Positions 46,217 to 54,789 are shown, counted from the first letter of the stretch. The stretch: 64,000 nucleotides of DNA from Rickettsiaceae bacterium (GCA_023301685.1 JALZUG010000017.1:49572-113571); one strand, 5' to 3'. Made by a program: numbers and translations. The notes: a model not told the origin generated them from the sequence alone.

Positions 46217-46493
46217 CTTTCTCTTTGTCGATTTTGTACTTATCTACTAAGAACGAATTATTTTTTCCAACAGCAATAACATAATTGGAGCCAGATTTAT
46301 TGCTAATATTTACAACTTTAGTTCCCTCATCAATATACACGATATTTTCAATTTTTAAACCTGTTCCTTTAGAAGATTTTTTCGCGCCAGTACCAACATT
46401 GCTATATCGCTGCATGACCTTAAGAATTACATACATTGCAGCGAAAACTACACCAAGAGATAATAAGGCCTTGAAAATAATTTCTGATTCCAT
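46209..46493 (-). CDS. fliO: Flagellar biosynthesis protein FliO
   Basis: A 94-residue protein with a single N-terminal membrane helix (SEIIFKALLSLGVVFAAMYVIL, about residues 2-23), a basic linker and a small cytoplasmic beta domain: LKIENIVYIDEGTKVVNISNKSGSNYVIAVGKNNSFLV (cited by ENIVYIDEGTKVV and YVIAVGKNNSFLV), the FliO pattern. FliO stabilises FliP during gate assembly. It overlaps fliP by eight bases, as in many flagellar operons. Confidence 0.88.
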   Translation of the reverse strand: MESEIIFKALLSLGVVFAAMYVILKVMQRYSNVGTGAKKSSKGTGLKIENIVYIDEGTKVVNISNKSGSNYVIAVGKNNSFLVDKYKIDKEKDE

Positions 46494-46495
46494 GG

Positions 46496-46795
46496 TTATT
46501 TATTCTTAATATGTGATGTTTTAATATACTGAGAAACATTTTTATGGCGGTTTAATGTTTCATTACTTTTTTCTGATAGAGCTTTTCTTGTTTCAGCAAA
46601 TATTTCTCTTAGCTTCAACATTCTATCACGAATTTCTTGCAATTGTTCGGTTGTATAGCCGCCTTCATTGATTATTTTGCCAAAAACTTCAAAAAACTCA
46701 AGGAGTGATTTATCACCAGGATTTTTAGCAAATTTTTTCTCGAAACTATCGAATTTTTTAGTTACTTGGGCAAAAGTAAGTTTCTTGTTATTCAT
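46496..46795 (-). CDS. Unknown small helical protein in the flagellar unit
   Basis: A 99-residue basic, all-helical protein without membrane segment or signal peptide (KLTFAQVTKKFDSFEKKF, LLEFFEVFGKIINEG, YTTEQLQEIRDRMLKLREIFAETR). I do not recognise the family. The start forms an ATGA overlap with the end of flhX, and it ends two bases before fliO, so it is translationally coupled on both sides. Size and helical charge would fit an export chaperone or rod-assembly helper of the FlgN/FliT/FliJ kind, which is inference from context only. Confidence 0.75.
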   Translation of the reverse strand: MNNKKLTFAQVTKKFDSFEKKFAKNPGDKSLLEFFEVFGKIINEGGYTTEQLQEIRDRMLKLREIFAETRKALSEKSNETLNRHKNVSQYIKTSHIKNK

Positions 46796-47094
46796 CTTGC
46801 GTTTAACCTATTTTGTTTCTTTTTTTCATTTTGTTCGTAAATGTAAGTGAAAATTTCAGCTACTACAGAATAAACTTCTAAAGGTATATATTCATCAATT
46901 TCTAGAACTGATAATACTTCCACTAGATCAGTATCTCTGTGGATAGGGACATTATTCTCACGAGCTATTTCAATAATTTTTTCCGCGATAATACCGTTAC
47001 CTGAACCTAGCACTTTTGGAGCATGATCAACTTTTTCTTCAAATCCAAGCGCAACAGCCTTTTGATTTTTCTGAAAATTCTTATAATGATACAT
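46792..47094 (-). CDS. FlhB C-terminal-domain paralogue (FlhX/EscU-family export switch)
   Basis: A 100-residue stand-alone version of the cytoplasmic domain of FlhB. It has QKAVALGFEEKVDHAPKVLGSGNGIIAEKIIEIARENNVPIHRD-type sequence (cited by VALGFEE, APKVLGSG, IIEIARENNVPIHRD) and a final DEYIPLEVYSVVAEIFTYIY, matching FlhB residues around its C-terminal half. The NPTH autocleavage motif of full FlhB is not present. Such FlhX proteins occur in several flagellated bacteria and can partly replace the FlhB domain. It leads the flhX-unknown-fliO-fliP unit; the 33 bases to divergent pgpA must hold both promoters. Confidence 0.88.
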   Translation of the reverse strand: MYHYKNFQKNQKAVALGFEEKVDHAPKVLGSGNGIIAEKIIEIARENNVPIHRDTDLVEVLSVLEIDEYIPLEVYSVVAEIFTYIYEQNEKKKQNRLNAR

Positions 47095-47127
47095 ATAACA
47101 TATTTCTAATTAATAAAATTTATTATA

Positions 47128-47736
47128 ATGGATACACGAAAAAAGATAGCAGAATTTATTGCAACTGTTTGTTATATAGGCAAAATTAAGTTTGCTCCCG
47201 GCACATTTGGTTCTCTTCCAGCATTTCCATTATGCTATATAATAATGCATTTTACTCTAAATAACAAAATTGTTTTTCCTATTGATGGTTTTGATTTTCA
47301 AGAACAACAGATTATTGCATTATTTTCTCTAGAACTATTAGCCACTATAGCGTTGTTTTTTATTGGTACATATTGTACGAGTATTTATATAGAGGGTATG
47401 GAAGAAAAAGATCCTAAAGAAGTAGTCATTGATGAAGTTGTAGGTCAAATGCTAACTATAATTTTAGTTTCCTTTTCTGTTATTTTGACATATCACTCAA
47501 CACTGCAGCTACACGTTGATGCAAAGATTATTGATATGGTTTTGCTAGGAATTGTGCCTTTTATACTGTTTCGTCTGTTTGATATAATAAAACCATGGCC
47601 GATAGACTGGCTTGATCAGAACATTAAGGGTGCATGGGGTGTGATGATTGATGACATAGCTGCAGCTATTTTTGCCGTTGTTGTGCAGTATGTATTGGTG
47701 TTTTTTATATTAGACTTTTTTCCAGTTATTAGGTGA
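47128..47736 (+). CDS. pgpA: Phosphatidylglycerophosphatase A
   Basis: Membrane phosphatase making phosphatidylglycerol from its phosphate. The 202-residue protein has GKIKFAPGTFGSLPAFPL (about residues 18-35), the active-site motif KEVVIDEVVGQML (about 103-115) and FRLFDIIKPWPIDWLDQNIKGAWGVMIDD (cited by its ends FRLFDIIKPWPI and GAWGVMIDD), all diagnostic. Three to four helices. It is longer than E. coli PgpA by extra loop sequence. pncC follows after three bases. Confidence 0.92.
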   Translation: MDTRKKIAEFIATVCYIGKIKFAPGTFGSLPAFPLCYIIMHFTLNNKIVFPIDGFDFQEQQIIALFSLELLATIALFFIGTYCTSIYIEGMEEKDPKEVVIDEVVGQMLTIILVSFSVILTYHSTLQLHVDAKIIDMVLLGIVPFILFRLFDIIKPWPIDWLDQNIKGAWGVMIDDIAAAIFAVVVQYVLVFFILDFFPVIR

Positions 47737-47739
47737 TAG

Positions 47740-48216
47740 ATGTTAGATCAAAAACTAATTGAACTAGTTCAGCAGATTAAGTCTTTAACAAAGGGCAAAT
47801 TTATATCAACTGCTGAGTCATGTACTGGTGGTCTAGTTGCATCATATCTGACTTCAATTTCAGGATCGTCAGACTATTTTGCTGCTGGAATTATCAGCTA
47901 CTCAAATGCAGCTAAAATGAAGTTACTTAATGTTAATAGTAAAACATTAGATGAATTCGGTGCGGTTTCTGAAGAGGTGGCTAGAGAAATGGCTGTTGGT
48001 TCATTGAAAGTAGCTGATTCTGATATAGCGTTATCTGTAACTGGTGTTGCTGGGCCTGGGGGTGGAACAAAAAGCAAGCCAGTTGGAATGGTTTGTTTCG
48101 GCATTGCTACATCCAATGATGTTAGAGCAATAACGCACTATTTTTCTGGAACAAGATCCGAAATACGTCAGCAATCTTGTGGAGTGTGTTTGGGGCTTAT
48201 CTTAGATTTATTGTAA
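47740..48216 (+). CDS. pncC: Nicotinamide-nucleotide amidohydrolase (CinA C-terminal domain, PncC)
   Basis: Deamidates nicotinamide mononucleotide to nicotinate mononucleotide in pyridine-nucleotide recycling. The 158-residue stand-alone domain has the catalytic STAESCTGGLVASYLTS (about 21-37), YFAAGIISYSNAAKMKLL, GAVSEEVAREMA and SVTGVAGPGGGTKSKPVG motifs. It lacks the N-terminal CinA (COG1058) domain, as in E. coli YgaD/PncC. It is co-directional with pgpA, three bases away, the common alphaproteobacterial pgpA-cinA order. Confidence 0.93.
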   Translation: MLDQKLIELVQQIKSLTKGKFISTAESCTGGLVASYLTSISGSSDYFAAGIISYSNAAKMKLLNVNSKTLDEFGAVSEEVAREMAVGSLKVADSDIALSVTGVAGPGGGTKSKPVGMVCFGIATSNDVRAITHYFSGTRSEIRQQSCGVCLGLILDLL

Positions 48217-48330
48217 ATCTTAAATCACAGCTATTTTAGAGAATAATAGAGCGCTCTTTTGCCAACCTGTGGTTGCAATTTTTTTGAACTTTGTAGTATT
48301 TTACTGAGTAAGTTTTTAGTGAGGTTAAGT

Positions 48331-49315
48331 ATGGCAAGAACAAAAATGTCTTATCAAAATCTACAGCAGTTTTTGATTGCAAATTTAAGATCAAGAGAAA
48401 TTTATATTGTAGGTAAAGGCATAGATGATGAAGGAGCGGTATTTATATCAAAATTTGTGAACATAATAGCCCCAGCATTAGTAACTTTGGTTCTAAGTGA
48501 ATGATATTGGAGATATTGGAGCAAGCGCTATTGGTGAAGCGATAGGAGAGAATCCAGTTTTAAGGAGTTTATCTCTTAGTTGTAATAAAATTAGCCTCAA
48601 AGGTGCCAAGGGGCTAGCGAATGGTTTAAAGACAAATACTAAATTGGAGTCAATAAACCTCTGCGATAATGATGTCGGAGATGAAGGCGCAATTTGTATG
48701 AGCCGAGTTTTAGAGGAAAGTAGAACTTTGGTATCTGTGTTTTTACAAAACAATTCTATTACACATAGAGGAAGCGCTGATCAAGCGATTTGTGATGTAA
48801 TGAGAGATAATTACATTGTAACAGCTCTTTCTGTTACAGGGGGAGCCTATCCGGAAGTAACAGAGTATATAGAAAGAAACAAAGCTTTAGTTCAGAAAAT
48901 AGCAGAGAAAATATATGTAAATGAAAGTGGTGAGTTTGAAATAAGTAATCTATCACTAAGTTCACTTAGTTATTTGAAATGTTGTAATAAAACTCTACTA
49001 GTAACAACATTAATTGGAAGACAGCTCTTTACAAGAGAAGATGAAATTTCTATTGATGAAAAATTTATTGATTTTTTGAATCGTTACTTAGATGAACAAT
49101 TCTATAGAAGTAACTTTTTTGAACTAGCAGGTGTTTGTAAAAAGCTTGCTTATAGTGAAGAGGTAAATGAAGGATTTGCTGCTCCAACAGGAATTTATAG
49201 TTTGCCGAAACCTTTGCAGCTAATGTTTGTAGATTACATACCACTTACATATTATTTTCCGTTCAAAAAGGATGAAATGGATGTTGTTGGAGTAGACGGG
49301 ACTTTAGATTCATAA
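48331..49315 (+). pseudogene. Leucine-rich-repeat (RNI type) protein gene split by a frameshift
   Basis: ATG 48331, with a GAGG ribosome-binding site six bases upstream, opens a frame (MARTKMSYQNLQQF...) that stops at 48504 after 57 codons. The next frame, open from 48497, continues the repeat in phase: ALVTLVLSE ends the first and NDIGDIGASAIGEAI begins the second, giving the repeat joint LVLS-E-N-DIGDIGA that matches the next one (LSLSCNKIS). Restoring two A residues after GAA (48499-48501) would fuse them into about 329 residues. So the gene is decayed, is read by frameshifting, or contains a sequence error. Confidence 0.75.
48497..49315 (+). CDS. Main open part of the leucine-rich-repeat protein
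   Basis: The 272-residue frame could also start at GTG 48497, which overlaps the upstream stop (48502-48504), allowing reinitiation. Residues 1-110 contain four 28-residue ribonuclease-inhibitor-type repeats (GDIGASAIGEAI-LRSLSLSCN, KISLKGAKGLANGL-LESINLCDN, DVGDEGAICMSRVL-LVSVFLQNN, SITHRGSADQAICD). The rest (about 125-272) is a helical region with acidic C-terminus and no recognised domain. LRR proteins of this type in intracellular bacteria are often effectors that bind host proteins; no secretion signal is visible here. It converges on priA with a four-base gap. Confidence 0.7.
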   Translation: MNDIGDIGASAIGEAIGENPVLRSLSLSCNKISLKGAKGLANGLKTNTKLESINLCDNDVGDEGAICMSRVLEESRTLVSVFLQNNSITHRGSADQAICDVMRDNYIVTALSVTGGAYPEVTEYIERNKALVQKIAEKIYVNESGEFEISNLSLSSLSYLKCCNKTLLVTTLIGRQLFTREDEISIDEKFIDFLNRYLDEQFYRSNFFELAGVCKKLAYSEEVNEGFAAPTGIYSLPKPLQLMFVDYIPLTYYFPFKKDEMDVVGVDGTLDS

Positions 49316-49319
49316 ATAA

Positions 49320-51260
49320 TTACACAAAATTATGTGGGTCAATGTCGAATTTGATCTGGTAGCTTGAAGGGATTTTAGAATATTCTTTCCATAGCTTTAA
49401 GTATTTTTGCATGTTGAATTCTCGGCTTGCTAGCACTAGTATTTTATAGCGATATCTATTAGATAGTTTAAGCATCATAGCTTCAGCTGGACCCATAATT
49501 TTTGCATCGCTCTTAGGAGCGCGAGCTACAAAATTTTTTGCCATTTGTAGTGTTTTGTCCGGATTTTTTCCGGTAATGGTGATTGCTGCCATCTTGCTAA
49601 AAGGTGGCATTTCTGATTTTTGTCGTGAGAGTAATTCTTCATTGATAAAGATATCTTCTTTTTTTTCTGCTAGCGCCTCGATAACTTTATGTTCTGGATA
49701 ATATGTTTGGATTAATACATTGCCACTTTTATCAGCTCTGCCAGCTCGTCCACCCACCTGATGTAATAGCTGAAATGTTTTTTCTGATGCTCGAAGGTCT
49801 CCACCTACAAAGCCAAGATCAGCATCAACTATTACTACTAGTGTGAGATCGGGAAAATGATATCCTTTTGTAACTATTTGAGTTCCTATGAGAATATCTA
49901 TTTCCCCATTTTCCATTGACTCAAGTAATTTTTGCATTTCAGCTGGTTTTGAGCTCTGCTCCTTACTTACCATTGCTAAATTGATTTCAGGAAAGATCTT
50001 TTTTATTTCTTCGTAAATTCTTTCAATCCCTGGGCCACAGAAAATTAAGCTATCTGTTTCATCGCAATCCGGACATTTTGTATGAATTTTGGAAATAGCT
50101 CCGCAGTGATGGCATTCCATTTTGTTAAGTTTTTTATGTAAAACCATACTAGCAGAGCAGGATTTGCAATTAGCTCTATATCCGCATGCTTTGCAAAGCA
50201 TGAGAGGGGCATATCCACGTCGGTTTAAGAATATCAAAGTTTGTTGTTTTTGTTCAATATTTTTTCTAATTGCATTTAAGACTGTGGAAGATATCCAAGT
50301 ATTACGTTCTAGATGCTCCTGTTTCATATCAATAATTTTTACATCTGGAAGATACGCATCATTAAATCTATTTTTTAAATGTACAATATTATATTTCTCA
50401 TTCGCTGCATTATGTAGTGATTCGATGGAAGGGGTGGCAGAAACAAGCAAAGTTTGGCATTTTTCTATAGATCCTCTGAGTACGGCCATATCTCTTGCAT
50501 TATACAAAATACCTTCATTTTGTTTGTAGGATGAGTCGTGCTCTTCATCAACTACTATTACTCCTAGATTTTTGTATGGGAGAAATAAAGAGCTTCTTGC
50601 GCCGATTACGATTTTAACATCACCAGAAATAATGCCTCTTAATATTCTCTTCTTTTTTGCTTTAGTAACAGTGGAATTCCAAATTGCCGGTTCGAAGCCA
50701 AATCTTTCCTGGAATCTTGCTATAATTTGAGTGCTTAATGCAATTTCAGGAAGCATTATGAGGGCTTGCTTTCCGTTTTTTATTTGATTTAATATAGCAT
50801 GAAAATATATTTCAGTTTTTCCAGAGCCTGTAACGCCTTTTATTACTGTTGGCTTCACATTGTTTTCAACTAGTTTGAGGGCTTTTTCTTGGGAATCAGT
50901 TAATTTTGCAAGTCTTATATTATTTTGTATTTCTTGTTCATGAATTTTGATTGGTGATTCATTTATATCAACTGGTAGAACTAGTTTTGCAACTGTTCCA
51001 AGTTCTGATAAGTAATATTTAGCAGCTTTTTTAATAAGTTCAATTACTTCGCTGTTTATCGAAGCAGGAAAATTATTTTCATTACAAAGTGACTTTAATT
51101 TTTTTCCGCTATCTTCGCAATTAACTTCCCAGACAATCCCTGTGATATTTTTATTTCTAAAAGGTACTTGAACTAAATCTCCGATAGAATGATCAGACCT
51201 GGAATAGTAATCCAAAGGAAAAAGAGAAATTTTTGGAATTAGAACGCGAACTATTTGCAC
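49320..51260 (-). CDS. priA: Primosomal protein N' (replication restart helicase PriA)
   Basis: DEAH-type 3'-5' helicase that reloads the replisome at stalled forks. The 646-residue protein has the 3'-DNA-binding N-domain, Walker A GVTGSGKTEIY (about 138-148), VVDEEHDSSYKQ (DEEH box, about 235), VSATPSIESL, the zinc-binding insert with eight cysteines (CKACGYRANCKSC... CHHCG... CPDCDETDSL, about 353-400), and TQIVTKGYHFPDLTLVVIVDADLG with QVGGRAGRADKSG. It is about 85 residues shorter than E. coli PriA but normal for Rickettsiales. Confidence 0.96.
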   Translation of the reverse strand: MQIVRVLIPKISLFPLDYYSRSDHSIGDLVQVPFRNKNITGIVWEVNCEDSGKKLKSLCNENNFPASINSEVIELIKKAAKYYLSELGTVAKLVLPVDINESPIKIHEQEIQNNIRLAKLTDSQEKALKLVENNVKPTVIKGVTGSGKTEIYFHAILNQIKNGKQALIMLPEIALSTQIIARFQERFGFEPAIWNSTVTKAKKKRILRGIISGDVKIVIGARSSLFLPYKNLGVIVVDEEHDSSYKQNEGILYNARDMAVLRGSIEKCQTLLVSATPSIESLHNAANEKYNIVHLKNRFNDAYLPDVKIIDMKQEHLERNTWISSTVLNAIRKNIEQKQQTLIFLNRRGYAPLMLCKACGYRANCKSCSASMVLHKKLNKMECHHCGAISKIHTKCPDCDETDSLIFCGPGIERIYEEIKKIFPEINLAMVSKEQSSKPAEMQKLLESMENGEIDILIGTQIVTKGYHFPDLTLVVIVDADLGFVGGDLRASEKTFQLLHQVGGRAGRADKSGNVLIQTYYPEHKVIEALAEKKEDIFINEELLSRQKSEMPPFSKMAAITITGKNPDKTLQMAKNFVARAPKSDAKIMGPAEAMMLKLSNRYRYKILVLASREFNMQKYLKLWKEYSKIPSSYQIKFDIDPHNFV

Positions 51261-51546
51261 AAACTGTAATCTTCAGAATTTATATTTATATAATGCAAAC
51301 TTGCATATACTGGTAGAATTTATTATTTTCTAAGAGTTTATTCAATCAATATATTTATAGAAGATTAGAAATATAGATTTTTCTAAGATTTTTTTTAAAA
51401 CAGATAAACTGAATCCTTGCAAAAAGGTAAGTATTAATATATATTATTGACTATATAAAAAATATAAACTTTAAATAATATTGAATTTTAGTATTACAAC
51501 TTTTAGTTGGTGATATTTAGTATATTATATAATTACCATTTTTCAA
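51261..51546. other. 286-base AT-rich divergent gap between priA and the histidine kinase
   Basis: The gap holds a promoter-like pair TTGACT (51447-51452) and TTTAAA/TTAAAT (51470-51476; spacing 17-18) that would read into the kinase. No gene or repeat is visible. Confidence 0.35.
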
Positions 51547-51621
51547 ATGATTGTAAAGTTTTGTATTTTTGAAAGATTTAGTTGGTTTGAATATAATTAT
51601 TTTTTTGATTTTAAAATTGCA

Positions 51622-52365
51622 ATGAAAACAAAACAAGAGAAACCTAAGGAAGATAACTTAAGCTTCGAAAATAATGAAAATCAAGTCTCATATTTTTCGA
51701 AAATTGGACATGAACTCAAAACGCCTATTCATGGTATCCAAGGGCTGGCTGAATACTTAATTAATAACTGGGATGATACTAATGTTGAAACTCAGAAAAA
51801 ATGTGTAAGTTCGATTTTAGAAGCAAGTGAACGACTAATAGAATTGGTTAGTACGCTCTCTCTTGAAAAACTTAAGCAAACTTCTATAGAATTCAATTTT
51901 TTGCAGGCTGATATCGTTGAAATTACAAAAAACACTGTTGAGAATTTTAAAGATGTATATTTGCTTGATAGCAAAATTTCTTTAGAGTTGAAGATTAGTG
52001 AAGTTAGTTTTGTCTCAGATGTAGATGAGTTTTGGTATAAGCAACTGTTGACAAACTTGCTCGTAAACGCGTTTAATTACTCAAAAGATGGGTTAATTTC
52101 TGTCGATGTTCGCTCAAAAGAAGTTCAGGAGAATGAATATTTATTTATTTCAATTACTGATCAAGGGGTAGGTATACCCGAATCAGAACTAAATAGTATT
52201 TTTACACCTTATAGCCGAAGTTCAAGAACTGATTCAAACACAGAAGGTACTGGCCTTGGTTTGTCAATTTGTCGTGAAATTGTTCAGGCTCATAAAGGAA
52301 TAATTACTGCGGTAAATAATGAAAAAGTAGGTTCTACTGTCGAATTTTCTATTCCCAAAATATAG
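51622..52365 (+). CDS. Soluble histidine kinase without a sensor domain
   Basis: A 247-residue kinase consisting of little more than the transmitter. H-box FSKIGHELKTPIHGI carries the phosphorylatable H30, N-box LLTNLLVNAFNYSKDG (about 167-182), G1 ITDQGVGIP, F-box FTPYSRS and G2 GTGLGLSICREI are intact. No membrane helix, PAS or other input domain is present, so signals must come through partner proteins. ATG 51547 would add 25 aromatic, AT-biased residues and has no ribosome-binding site, so I prefer 51622, though it lacks a clear one too. The next gene, a receiver protein, follows after seven bases. Confidence 0.85.
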   Translation: MKTKQEKPKEDNLSFENNENQVSYFSKIGHELKTPIHGIQGLAEYLINNWDDTNVETQKKCVSSILEASERLIELVSTLSLEKLKQTSIEFNFLQADIVEITKNTVENFKDVYLLDSKISLELKISEVSFVSDVDEFWYKQLLTNLLVNAFNYSKDGLISVDVRSKEVQENEYLFISITDQGVGIPESELNSIFTPYSRSSRTDSNTEGTGLGLSICREIVQAHKGIITAVNNEKVGSTVEFSIPKI

Positions 52366-52372
52366 GTAACCT

Positions 52373-52762
52373 ATGAATCCCGTGCCGAATAAGCAAAAGG
52401 TCATCTTATTTATTGATGACGAAAAAATATGTCATACACTTGTTGAGCTCATAATTCCTAATTTTACTGAGTATAAGCTTGTTGGAGCGTTTAATGGTAA
52501 AGAAGCTATAATGCTTGCAAAGAGATATTCTAAAGAGTTGAGTTTGGTTCTATCTGATATAATGCTTCCAGATATAAATGGTTATGAGGTGTATAATGTA
52601 CTTCGTGAAGATTCAAGATTTGCCAATATTCCATTTATTTTTCAAAGTGGCTTAGAAGCTCAAGAAAAAGAGCTTAGAAAAAATATGAGTGAGGATGTAA
52701 AAATTCTCTATAAACCGTATAAGCAGGATGAACTACTGAAAATTATCAAAGAAGCAGTATAA
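52373..52762 (+). CDS. Single-domain response regulator (CheY-like)
   Basis: A 129-residue receiver with acidic pocket D15/D16 (LFIDDEK), phospho-acceptor D62 (LSDIMLPDING), S92 in IFQSGLE and K114 in LYKPY. There is no output domain, so it would act by binding another protein (for example a phosphotransferase or motor switch). With the adjacent soluble kinase it makes a minimal two-component pair. Flagellar genes 5 kb away make a chemotaxis-like role thinkable, but no CheA/CheW features are present. Confidence 0.9.
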   Translation: MNPVPNKQKVILFIDDEKICHTLVELIIPNFTEYKLVGAFNGKEAIMLAKRYSKELSLVLSDIMLPDINGYEVYNVLREDSRFANIPFIFQSGLEAQEKELRKNMSEDVKILYKPYKQDELLKIIKEAV

Positions 52763-52847
52763 GGCAGTGTATAGCTTCCTTGAGTGGTTATCGAGGTTAT
52801 TATTTGACATATCTAGAGTCATTTGATAGAAGGTAGTTCGACAAAAT

Positions 52848-52933
52848 GCCTCTGTGGTGGAATGGTAGACACGACAGATTCAAAATCTGTTGCTCTTTGG
52901 GGCGTGCCGGTTCAAGTCCGGCCAGAGGTACCA
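52848..52933 (+). tRNA. tRNA-Leu (anticodon CAA)
   Basis: Class II tRNA of 86 bases. Acceptor GCCTCTG pairs with CAGAGGT (first pair G-U), discriminator A, CCA encoded. The anticodon stem ACAGA/TCTGT holds the loop TTCAAAA, anticodon CAA. A long variable arm (TGCTCTTTGGGGCG) and T arm CCGGTTCAAGTCCGG follow. The minus-strand gene at 52912 ends inside its 3' end. Confidence 0.97.
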
Positions 52934-53580
52934 TTTATTTGTGTTGTTAATTGTCTTAAATCACTGTTTTCTAGAATTTGTTTTTCATTCTTCTTTAAAC
53001 CCGCTTCAACTATGCACTTTGCCAAGTCACTATCATTTATACCTATAAAGGGTGCAATTAGAAAAAGTGGTTTAAAAATATATTCAAATATAGAAAATCT
53101 GTTTGTATTTTTTCCCGGGTTGATATAGCCAGGTCTGAAGATAAATTTGTCAGTAATTTGTGAATCTATAAGTATCTTCTCTGCCGCACCTTTCGCATTG
53201 CCAAAACTAAACAAGCTTGAACCATCAAGCTTTGCTCCTTGTGCACTAAAAAGACAGAATGTTACATGAGGGTTGATTTCTTCAAAGCATTCTATAAGAG
53301 CCTTTACGTAGTCCACAGTGATATGCCAAAATAGTTCTTTGCTGACAGCATTTTGATATACACCAAGACAGTAGAAGCAAGCCTGTGTATTCTGCAGAGT
53401 GCTCTTTATTTTGCTAAAGCTGGTGAACTCATCATGAATAATCTCTACAACTTTGCTATTATTTATATTGGTTTTATTCCTTCCAATAGTGATAATTTTT
53501 GTTATTTCATCTTGCTCTATTGCGCGTAGAAGAACTTCATAACCTACCATTCCAGTTGCTCCAAAAATTACAACTTGCAT
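52912..53580 (-). CDS. NAD(P)-binding Rossmann-fold protein (atypical SDR, oxidoreductase HTATIP2/YbjT-like)
   Basis: A 222-residue protein with the dinucleotide motif [18 protein letters not shown] (about residues 4-21), a second strand [16 protein letters not shown]-like [13 protein letters not shown], and [29 protein letters not shown], in which the serine and the lysine of a GNAKGAAE pseudo-YxxxK are seen. It resembles small NAD(P)H-binding reductases in the HTATIP2/TIP30 group. The last codons and stop fall within the antisense of the tRNA-Leu 3' end (22-base overlap). Substrate unknown. It follows xerD with four bases between. Confidence 0.82.
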   Translation of the reverse strand: MQVVIFGATGMVGYEVLLRAIEQDEITKIITIGRNKTNINNSKVVEIIHDEFTSFSKIKSTLQNTQACFYCLGVYQNAVSKELFWHITVDYVKALIECFEEINPHVTFCLFSAQGAKLDGSSLFSFGNAKGAAEKILIDSQITDKFIFRPGYINPGKNTNRFSIFEYIFKPLFLIAPFIGINDSDLAKCIVEAGLKKNEKQILENSDLRQLTTQINGTSGRT

Positions 53581-53584
53581 AAAG

Positions 53585-54505
53585 CTAACCTTTTTTTAAT
53601 GGATGAAATTGCTCAAGAGTTTTTTTGAGATGGTCTGTTTGCACATGCGTGTATATTTGAGTGGTGCTAATATCAGAATGTCCTAGCAATTCTTGGATTA
53701 CTCTGAGATCTGCTCCACCTTCAAGTAAATGACTTGCGAAACTATGACGTAGAACGTGTGGTGAAATTATGTCAGGGTCTAGGCTGCAATTTAGTGAGAC
53801 TTTTTTTAGTTGGAGTGCAAAATTTTGCCTTGTCATATGCCCTTCTTTAGATGAGCTTGCAAAGAAATATTTTTTAGCATTAGTTGACTTTCCTTTGCAA
53901 AAAGCTTCTCTAATTTTTAGATATTCTGTAAGAGCTTGTCTTGCTTTGTCATTAATTACAACTATGCGTTCTTTTCCGCCCTTGCCTTTTACAGCAAAAG
54001 TCTTGCGTACTTCAGAAGCTTTGATGCCGCTTGTGATTTCAATAAGCTTTAGTGACACAAGTTCACTGACGCGAAGACCGCTTGCATAGATTAAATGTAT
54101 CATTGCGCTGAGTCTTATACCTTCATGTGTTTGGTCTTGGTCGCAATATTCTAGTAAGGTTCTTATGTCTTCAATTTGAAGAACGTTTGGTAGTTTATTC
54201 GAGTATTTCGGTAAATCAACTATCAATGTTGGGTTTTGCTTTGTGTACCCTTCACTGATTAGAAAATTATAATAGCTTTTTAAGGTTGAAATTTTTCTAT
54301 GAATAGAACGAGGAGCTATATTATTTACTGAAAGACTTTTTATATAATCTTCGATATTGCCTGAAGAAGTTTCAAACTCAGATAATTTGTGCTTATTTAA
54401 AAATTCATAGAAATCTTGTAAATCTCTTTTGTAGCTAAGTACTGAATTATTTGTAATACCGCGTTCTGCGACAGTCATTTCAATGAATTGTTCAATATAT
54501 TGCAT
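53585..54505 (-). CDS. xerD: Tyrosine recombinase XerD
   Basis: Resolves chromosome dimers at dif with XerC and FtsK. The 306-residue protein has a SAM-like N-domain ([14 protein letters not shown] region) and a catalytic domain with R-K-H-R-H-Y residues: [12 protein letters not shown] (first arginine), [12 protein letters not shown] (lysine), [39 protein letters not shown] (cited by [12 protein letters not shown] and [16 protein letters not shown]; HxxR, H and tyrosine present). The motif QIYTHV is the XerD form. It is a complete and standard member. Confidence 0.94.
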   Translation of the reverse strand: MQYIEQFIEMTVAERGITNNSVLSYKRDLQDFYEFLNKHKLSEFETSSGNIEDYIKSLSVNNIAPRSIHRKISTLKSYYNFLISEGYTKQNPTLIVDLPKYSNKLPNVLQIEDIRTLLEYCDQDQTHEGIRLSAMIHLIYASGLRVSELVSLKLIEITSGIKASEVRKTFAVKGKGGKERIVVINDKARQALTEYLKIREAFCKGKSTNAKKYFFASSSKEGHMTRQNFALQLKKVSLNCSLDPDIISPHVLRHSFASHLLEGGADLRVIQELLGHSDISTTQIYTHVQTDHLKKTLEQFHPLKKG

Positions 54506-54579
54506 AGGCTATTGTCAAATCTTTCCTATAAATATTCACCCTAATTCAACTATATGGTTTTTTTACACAAAAACAAGTT

Positions 54580-54654
54580 TGGAGGCCAGAGCCGGAATCG
54601 AACCGGCGAATAGAGGATTTGCAATCCCCGGCATTACCACTTTGCTACCTGGCC
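54580..54654 (-). tRNA. tRNA-Cys (anticodon GCA)
   Basis: A 75-base tRNA on the minus strand. Acceptor GGCCAGG pairs with TCTGGCC, discriminator U, CCA encoded. The anticodon loop TTGCAAA gives GCA, and the T arm is GCCGGTTCGATTCCGGC. U73 and GCA are the main cysteine identity elements. Confidence 0.97.
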
Positions 54655-54789
54655 TATAGAGCCTGTCCAATATAATTTTGGTCATGCTACATCGCTATTG
54701 TTTTAAACAAATTTCACTAAAATTGCAAGTAAGAAAGTACGTAGATAATATTTAGCAGTATATCTATTAGAGTATACTCTGATTGATGT

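Noticed and set aside
52823..53128. A plus-strand open frame of 101 codons across the tRNA-Leu gene
   Set aside because: It reads through a clear tRNA and then antisense to a well-supported NAD(P)-binding protein; no ribosome-binding site or family match.
53585..54505. xerD as a phage or element integrase next to tRNA genes
   Set aside because: Motifs and length are those of the housekeeping XerD, and no phage, plasmid or transfer genes are present in the flanks, although tRNA-Leu and tRNA-Cys are near.
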